From assembly GCA_963793825.1 (NCBI GenBank), contig CAWCBE010000014.1, forward strand, positions 434,001 to 498,000: a DNA stretch of 64,000 bases, written 5' to 3'. The notes under the pieces are model-generated. The model was not told the DNA's origin. It made no database searches and saw only the letters and a program-made list of their open reading frames with translations. Source of the DNA: RYN-230 sp963793825. Its GTDB lineage: Bacteria > Actinomycetota > Actinomycetes > Streptosporangiales > Streptosporangiaceae. Position numbers and translations under genes: made by a program. Shown piece after piece: positions 59,827 to 64,000 of this stretch. Within the stretch, counting starts at the first letter, position 1, and the number at the start of each line of letters is the position of its first letter.

Positions 59827-62139
59827 ATGGGTGCAGTCACCGGGGACCGGGCTGTTGTCACTCCGGATGGTCCCGAGCGCACGGTGGAGCTTGCTGTCGG
59901 CGGAATGACGTGCGCGTCGTGCGCATCGCGGGTGGAGAAGAAGCTCAACAAGATGGACGGCGTTGCCGCGACTGTCAACTTCGCCACTGAGACGGCGCGG
60001 GTCACCTTCCCCGGCTCCATGTGCCCGGATGAGCTGGTCGCAGCCGTGGCCCAGGCAGGGTACACCGCAGTCCTGCCCGCTGCTGCGGAGCCCTTGGGCG
60101 CGGAGCGGGCTGGCGGGCCGCATCCAGCGGCGGGCCAGCAGGAGGAGGCAGCATCGCTGCTCCAGCGGCTGCTGGTGTCGCTGGCACTTGCGGTCCCGGT
60201 GGTAGTGCTGGCGATGGTCCCGGCGGCACAGTTCCGGAACTGGCAGTGGGCCTCGCTGGCGCTGGCCTCACCGGTGGCGGTGTGGGGGGCATGGCCGTTT
60301 CACCACGCCGCGTTCACCAACGCCCGGCATGGCGCCGCCACCATGGACACCCTGATCTCGGTCGGCGTGAGCGCGGCCTATTTGTGGTCGCTGTACGCAC
60401 TGTTTTTCGGCGCCGCGGGCCACCCGGGCGCGCACATGGACGTCCCCCTGCTGGCTGGCGGCGCCGGGGCCAGCGACATCTACCTGGACGTCACGTGCGG
60501 GGTGACGGTGCTGATCCTGCTGGGCCGCTACCTCGAGGCCCGCGCGAAGCGCCGCGCCGGGGGGGCGCTGCGGGCGCTGCTGTCGCTGGGCGCCAGGGAC
60601 GTCGCGGTGCTGCGGGACGGCAGTGAGAAACGGATCCCAGCGGGGGAACTGCTCGCAGGTGACCGGTTCGTGGTCCGGCCGGGCGAGAAGATCGCCACCG
60701 ACGGCGTGGTGGAATCCGGCAGTTCCGCGGTGGACACCTCGATGCTGACCGGGGAGCCGGTTCCGGCTGAGGTCACCGCCGGGGACACGGTCACCGGCGC
60801 AGCCGTCAGTATCAGCGGACGACTGGTCGTGCGCGCGACCCACGTCGGCGCCGAAACGCAACTGGCCCAAATCACCCGGCTAGTCACCGATGCCCAGGCC
60901 CGCAAGGCGCCGGTGCAGCGGCTAGCCGACCGGATCTCGGCCGTCTTCGTCCCCGCCGTCATCGGTGCCGCCATCATCACGCTGATCGGCTGGCTGGCCG
61001 CCAGCCAGCCTGCAGGCGCGGCCTTCTCCGCAGCGGTCGCGGTGCTGATCATTGCCTGCCCGTGCGCGATGGGGCTGGCCACACCGACCGCCCTGCTGGT
61101 CGGCACCGGGCGGGGCGCCCAGCTCGGCATCCTGATCAAGGGACCGGAGGTCTTGGAGTCCACCCGCACCATCGACACCATGGTGCTGGATAAGACCGGC
61201 ACGGTCACCACTGGGCGGATGACCCTAGCCGACGTGGCCACCGCGCCTGGCGAGGACCCGGCCCAGGTGCTCCGCCTGGCCGGGGCGGTGGAAGACGCCT
61301 CCGGGCACCCCATCGCTGCGGCGATCGCGGCCGGCGCCCGCAGAAAGCTCGGCACCGGCCTGCCCGGCGTTGAGAGGTTCACCAGCCATCAGGGGCTCGG
61401 CGTGTCCGGGGCAGCCGACGGCCACGCGGTCGTCGCCGGGCGCCAAGACTGGATCAAGGCCAAATGGGCGCAGCCCATCCCAGCGGGCCTGGCCGCCCGG
61501 GCGCTCGAGGCGGAGGCGGCCGGGCAGACTGCCGTGTTCGCCGGGTGGGACGGGCGGGTCCGTGGCGTGCTCGTGGTGGCCGACACGATCAAGCCCACGT
61601 CGGCGGAGGCGGTGGCCAGGCTGCGCCGGATGGGCCTAGTGCCGGTGCTGCTCACCGGGGATAACGACCGCGCCGCCCGGGCGGTCGCCGGGCACACGGG
61701 AATCAGCGAGGTCATCGCCGGGGTCCTGCCAGCCGGGAAAGCCGCGGCCATCAGGCGACTGCAGGACGCCGGGCATGTGGTGGCTATGGCCGGTGACGGC
61801 GTGAACGACGCCGCCGCGCTGGCCCAAGCCGACCTCGGCCTGGCCATGGGCACCGGCACCGACGCCGCGATCGAGGCGGCGGACCTCACCCTGGTCCGCG
61901 GCGACCTGCTCGCGGCCCCGGACGCGATCCGCCTATCCCGGCGCACCCTGCGCACCATCAAGGGCAACCTGTTCTGGGCGTTCGCCTACAACATCGCCGC
62001 CATCCCGCTGGCCGCCCTTGGTTTCCTCAACCCCCTCATCTCCGCGGCCGCCATGGCGTTCAGCTCGGTATTCGTCGTGTCCAACAGCCTGCGGCTGCGC
62101 CACTTCCGCCCCGGCCCGGCGCCGCCCGGCCTCAGCTGA
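59827..62139 (+). CDS. copA: copper-translocating P1B-type ATPase
   Basis: Membrane ATPase of 770 residues for Cu(I) export. One N-terminal HMA domain has GGMTCASCASRVEKKL. Membrane helices follow, with the transport motif VLIIACPCAMGLATPTAL near residue 408. The phosphorylation site is MVLDKTGTVTTG near 455, the P1B HP motif is in EDASGHPIAAAI, and the hinge motif is GDGVNDAAALAQADLG near 657. The actuator loop shows SMLTGEPVPAE. All key residues are present. CPC and a single HMA domain favour Cu(I) over Zn/Cd. It is probably co-transcribed with copZ. Confidence 0.94.
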   Translation: MGAVTGDRAVVTPDGPERTVELAVGGMTCASCASRVEKKLNKMDGVAATVNFATETARVTFPGSMCPDELVAAVAQAGYTAVLPAAAEPLGAERAGGPHPAAGQQEEAASLLQRLLVSLALAVPVVVLAMVPAAQFRNWQWASLALASPVAVWGAWPFHHAAFTNARHGAATMDTLISVGVSAAYLWSLYALFFGAAGHPGAHMDVPLLAGGAGASDIYLDVTCGVTVLILLGRYLEARAKRRAGGALRALLSLGARDVAVLRDGSEKRIPAGELLAGDRFVVRPGEKIATDGVVESGSSAVDTSMLTGEPVPAEVTAGDTVTGAAVSISGRLVVRATHVGAETQLAQITRLVTDAQARKAPVQRLADRISAVFVPAVIGAAIITLIGWLAASQPAGAAFSAAVAVLIIACPCAMGLATPTALLVGTGRGAQLGILIKGPEVLESTRTIDTMVLDKTGTVTTGRMTLADVATAPGEDPAQVLRLAGAVEDASGHPIAAAIAAGARRKLGTGLPGVERFTSHQGLGVSGAADGHAVVAGRQDWIKAKWAQPIPAGLAARALEAEAAGQTAVFAGWDGRVRGVLVVADTIKPTSAEAVARLRRMGLVPVLLTGDNDRAARAVAGHTGISEVIAGVLPAGKAAAIRRLQDAGHVVAMAGDGVNDAAALAQADLGLAMGTGTDAAIEAADLTLVRGDLLAAPDAIRLSRRTLRTIKGNLFWAFAYNIAAIPLAALGFLNPLISAAAMAFSSVFVVSNSLRLRHFRPGPAPPGLS

Positions 62140-62189
62140 CCGATGCCGCTGCCCGGCACCTTGTGGGGCTCATCTGGTCTGGCTGGTGG

Positions 62190-62340
62190 CATCTTCCAGG
62201 CTGAGATCATCTCTGAGTGATCTGGCTCGCCCTACTATCCCGGGCTGATTCCGCGGCGCCGGCCGGGCGAGGTGTTCGCGGTGACCCCGGCGACGCTGCT
62301 CACCTGGCACCGGCGACTTACCATCTGCAATGTCCCAGGT
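62190..62340 (+). pseudogene. transposase scrap
   Basis: Two frames give SDLARPTIPG then FAVTPATLLTWHRRLTICN. This resembles the N-terminal region of integrase-core transposases (L.RLIPRRRW..VFAVTPATLLAWHRRL). The rest is missing. It is non-functional. No gene was supported in 62341-62588. Confidence 0.5.
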
Positions 62341-62588
62341 TCACTGCCTGGCAGGCGCTTCCCGGAGGCCAGCAAGCGGCCACGTCCACGCCGACGGTCA
62401 CCAGACTGTCATGGCTGGGAGGGACCGTCTCATCAGCAACGCCCAGGACCTGCCGGGCTAGCTCGAAGGTGCCTGGATCCCGGCGGGGCATGCGCTAGGC
62501 AGCGCCGCTGCGAGCACGTAACGGTAGGCCATGTCGCGCATGAACGCCTGCCGGTGCACCACGGGTACCGGCCCGGCTGGTCCGTGGA

Positions 62589-63350
62589 TCAGGTGAGGGT
62601 GACGCCGCCGTCGACCACGATGGTCTGCCCGGTGACGTAGCTGGCCGCGTCGCTCGCGAGCCAGACCAGGGTGGCTGCGAGATGGCGTAGGTCGCCCCGC
62701 TTGCCTGCCAGGATCCTGGCGGCCATGGCTTCGAGGTAGCCGGGCCGGTACTGGCCGCTCATCTCCGACTCGAAGAAACCGGGGGCGATGGCGTTGACCC
62801 GGATGCCCTTGCGCCCGGTCCACTGCTGGGCCAGGTCGCGGGTCAGCCCGATCAGCCCGGCCTTGCTCGCCGAGTAGGCAGCCTGCGGCAGCCCGGCAGT
62901 GGTCAGCCCGAGCACACTGCTGATGTTGATGATCGCACTGCCCGGCTCCATGACCTTGCCGCAGGCCTGGGCCATCCAGTAGCTGCCGTTCAGGTTGATG
63001 TCGATGACCTGGCGGAACTGCTCTGGCGTCTCCCGGCTGGCGGGCACGGCCGTAGCGATCCCCGCGTTGTTGACCAGGATGTCGATGCGTCCGAACTCGG
63101 CCATGGCGGCCGCGGCGGCCCGCTGGCAATCCTCCGGCTTGGCCACGTCGGTCGGCACCGTCAGAGCCCGCCGCCCGGCCTTCTCCACCAGTCCCGCCGT
63201 CTCCGCCAGCCGGGCCGCTCGGCGGGCCGCCAGCACGACGTCCGCGCCTGCTTCGGCGAGTGCCTGCGCGAAAGCCACCCCGAGGCCCGAGGACGCGCCG
63301 GTGACCAGCGCCACCCGGCCGTCGAGTTGGAACAGATCCGTGATCCCCAT
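62589..63350 (-). CDS. short-chain dehydrogenase/reductase (SDR)
   Basis: NAD(P)-dependent classical SDR of 253 residues; ATG 63350 (MGITDLFQLDGRVALVTGAS) is the natural start, since sequence upstream is Arg-rich. The dinucleotide motif is VTGASSGLGVAFAQALAEAG, followed by DILVNNAGIATAVPA, the active-site Ser in IINISSVLGLTTAGL and the catalytic pair in AAYSASKAGLIGL. The C-terminus ends YVTGQTIVVDGGVTLT. VVLAARRAARL suggests NADP preference. Substrate unknown. It has no operon partners in view. Confidence 0.92.
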   Translation of the reverse strand: MGITDLFQLDGRVALVTGASSGLGVAFAQALAEAGADVVLAARRAARLAETAGLVEKAGRRALTVPTDVAKPEDCQRAAAAAMAEFGRIDILVNNAGIATAVPASRETPEQFRQVIDINLNGSYWMAQACGKVMEPGSAIINISSVLGLTTAGLPQAAYSASKAGLIGLTRDLAQQWTGRKGIRVNAIAPGFFESEMSGQYRPGYLEAMAARILAGKRGDLRHLAATLVWLASDAASYVTGQTIVVDGGVTLT

Positions 63351-63631
63351 GGCCGCACCGTCCCTTCCACCCCGCGGCCCTGGCCGCGCCAAGGGTCGTC
63401 GCCGCACCCTACCGCGCGCGGTGCTGAACTCACGGCCAGCTGACGGTCGGCTCACATGACTAGGTGAGGGACTGACCGCCCTGATCAAGGCAACGATGGG
63501 CCGGCGGATTCGGCCTACCCGGTGTACATCGCGGGCTCACGGATCATGGGGATGTACGCGTTCGGGCTGGACGAACCGGGCTGGACGAAATGGTAGCGCT
63601 CAAGGGCTGAACGTCGGCCGATGCGGGTGGG

Positions 63632-64000
63632 TCAGTTCGAGGACGAAGTGGGTTTAGGGCCGGTCGAGCGGAGGGTGCCCAGCTTGCCCAGCAGGTCGAA
63701 CCAGAACCGCGCGCCAGGCGTCAGCGCCACGATCGTGATCAGAAAGCCGACGACGACGAGCAGGATCTGCCAGGCGGAGTTGCCCGTGGTGCTGGTAATG
63801 CCCCGCGCCTGCCACCAGTTGCAGGCCGGGCGCGCGTCGGCGCAGGCGGAGACCGTGGCCCAGCCGATCGGCAGCCCGGCTTGGGCCACGGTCGCCAGGT
63901 CGGTCTGGAGCTGCCCCAGGCATGTCGAGTCCGCCGTGGTGCAGGGTGGGCGATTCCCCGCCGCGGTAGCCACGGCCGAGCCGATGACGCTGTTGCTGTA
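63632..64000 (-). CDS. small membrane protein, possibly cut by the window edge
   Basis: At least 113 residues from GTG 63973, with the frame still open to base 64000 (YSNSVIGSAVATAA), so the true start may be outside. A Cys/Thr-rich N-terminal part (NRPPCTTADSTCLGQLQTDL; CADARPACNWWQARG) precedes one membrane helix (AWQILLVVVGFLITIVALTP). It ends with GARFWFDLLGKLGTLRSTGP, a juxtamembrane motif seen in many actinobacterial hypothetical proteins. Function unknown. Confidence 0.6.
   Translation of the reverse strand, partial: YSNSVIGSAVATAAGNRPPCTTADSTCLGQLQTDLATVAQAGLPIGWATVSACADARPACNWWQARGITSTTGNSAWQILLVVVGFLITIVALTPGARFWFDLLGKLGTLRSTGPKPTSSSN

Noticed and set aside
63480..63600. Plus-strand peptide AYPVYIAGSRIMGMYAFGLD as the tail of an acyltransferase gene
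   Set aside because: Too short and without any upstream frame to support a gene; at most a decayed fragment.

Overview
The window is high-GC DNA (about 70%) with actinobacterial gene content: GlgB, a DUF1707/LiaF-like protein, an ABATE/CGNR regulator, DUF4062-STAND proteins, Tat lipoproteins and many IS elements. An uncultured or little-studied Actinomycetota is the best guess; the order cannot be fixed from the sequence. No complete rRNA or tRNA gene was found, only the 3' half of a tRNA-Thr gene (47563-47607).

Layout. 1-4.6 kb: edge of glgB, an orphan FtsX-type permease and a histidine phosphatase, all on the minus strand. 4.8-5.9 kb: IS630-family element. 6.3-11.5 kb: one 1728-residue protein joining an S1 RNA-binding domain, a long helical-repeat region, a STAND-like ATPase and a C-terminal NYN/PIN-like nuclease domain. 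12.1-21.3 kb: a tightly overlapping plus-strand operon with five radical SAM proteins, two PqqD/RRE-like small proteins and a Cys-rich Tat lipoprotein with internal repeats. It reads as an uncharacterised peptide/protein-modification (RiPP-like) system. One radical SAM gene is split by an IS3-family element, and its frame is exactly restored if the element and one copy of the 3-bp target duplication are removed. 21.3-24.1 kb: an SDR remnant at the operon edge, a phasin-like gene with a clear promoter and terminator, and an IS66-family element with a perfect 8-bp duplication. 24.1-26.8 kb: a lower-GC island with an S-adenosylhomocysteine-hydrolase-like protein and a membrane/GAF-like gene cut by one in-frame TGA.

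27-42.6 kb is accessory and metabolic: GNAT, a sarcosine-oxidase-like plus AstE-like operon, broken HsdR_N and integrase genes, a DUF4062-STAND-TPR protein, a ribbon-helix-helix regulator with a PHB-depolymerase-type esterase, a dienelactone hydrolase, and an MFS exporter divergent from a CGNR regulator across a palindrome. 42.6-49.9 kb is a pile of mobile DNA: an IS256-family element nested in an IS3-family element, an ISKra4-family element, a tRNA-Thr att-like scar and a group II intron.

50.9-59.2 kb is an overlapping operon for a soluble heterodisulfide-reductase/[NiFe]-hydrogenase complex (HdrC, HdrB, HdrA, MvhD, MvhG, MvhA and a maturation protease). HdrA carries a GltD/NfnB-like FAD/NAD(P) module inserted in its middle, which suggests hydrogen-linked flavin-based electron bifurcation coupled to NAD(P)H. 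59.5-62.1 kb: copper chaperone and copper P-type ATPase. The end holds a transposase scrap, an SDR gene and the edge of a small membrane protein.

The strongest candidates for something undescribed are the five-radical-SAM operon with its lipoprotein substrate candidate, the S1-ATPase-NYN giant protein, and the HdrA-GltD/Mvh complex in an actinobacterial setting.
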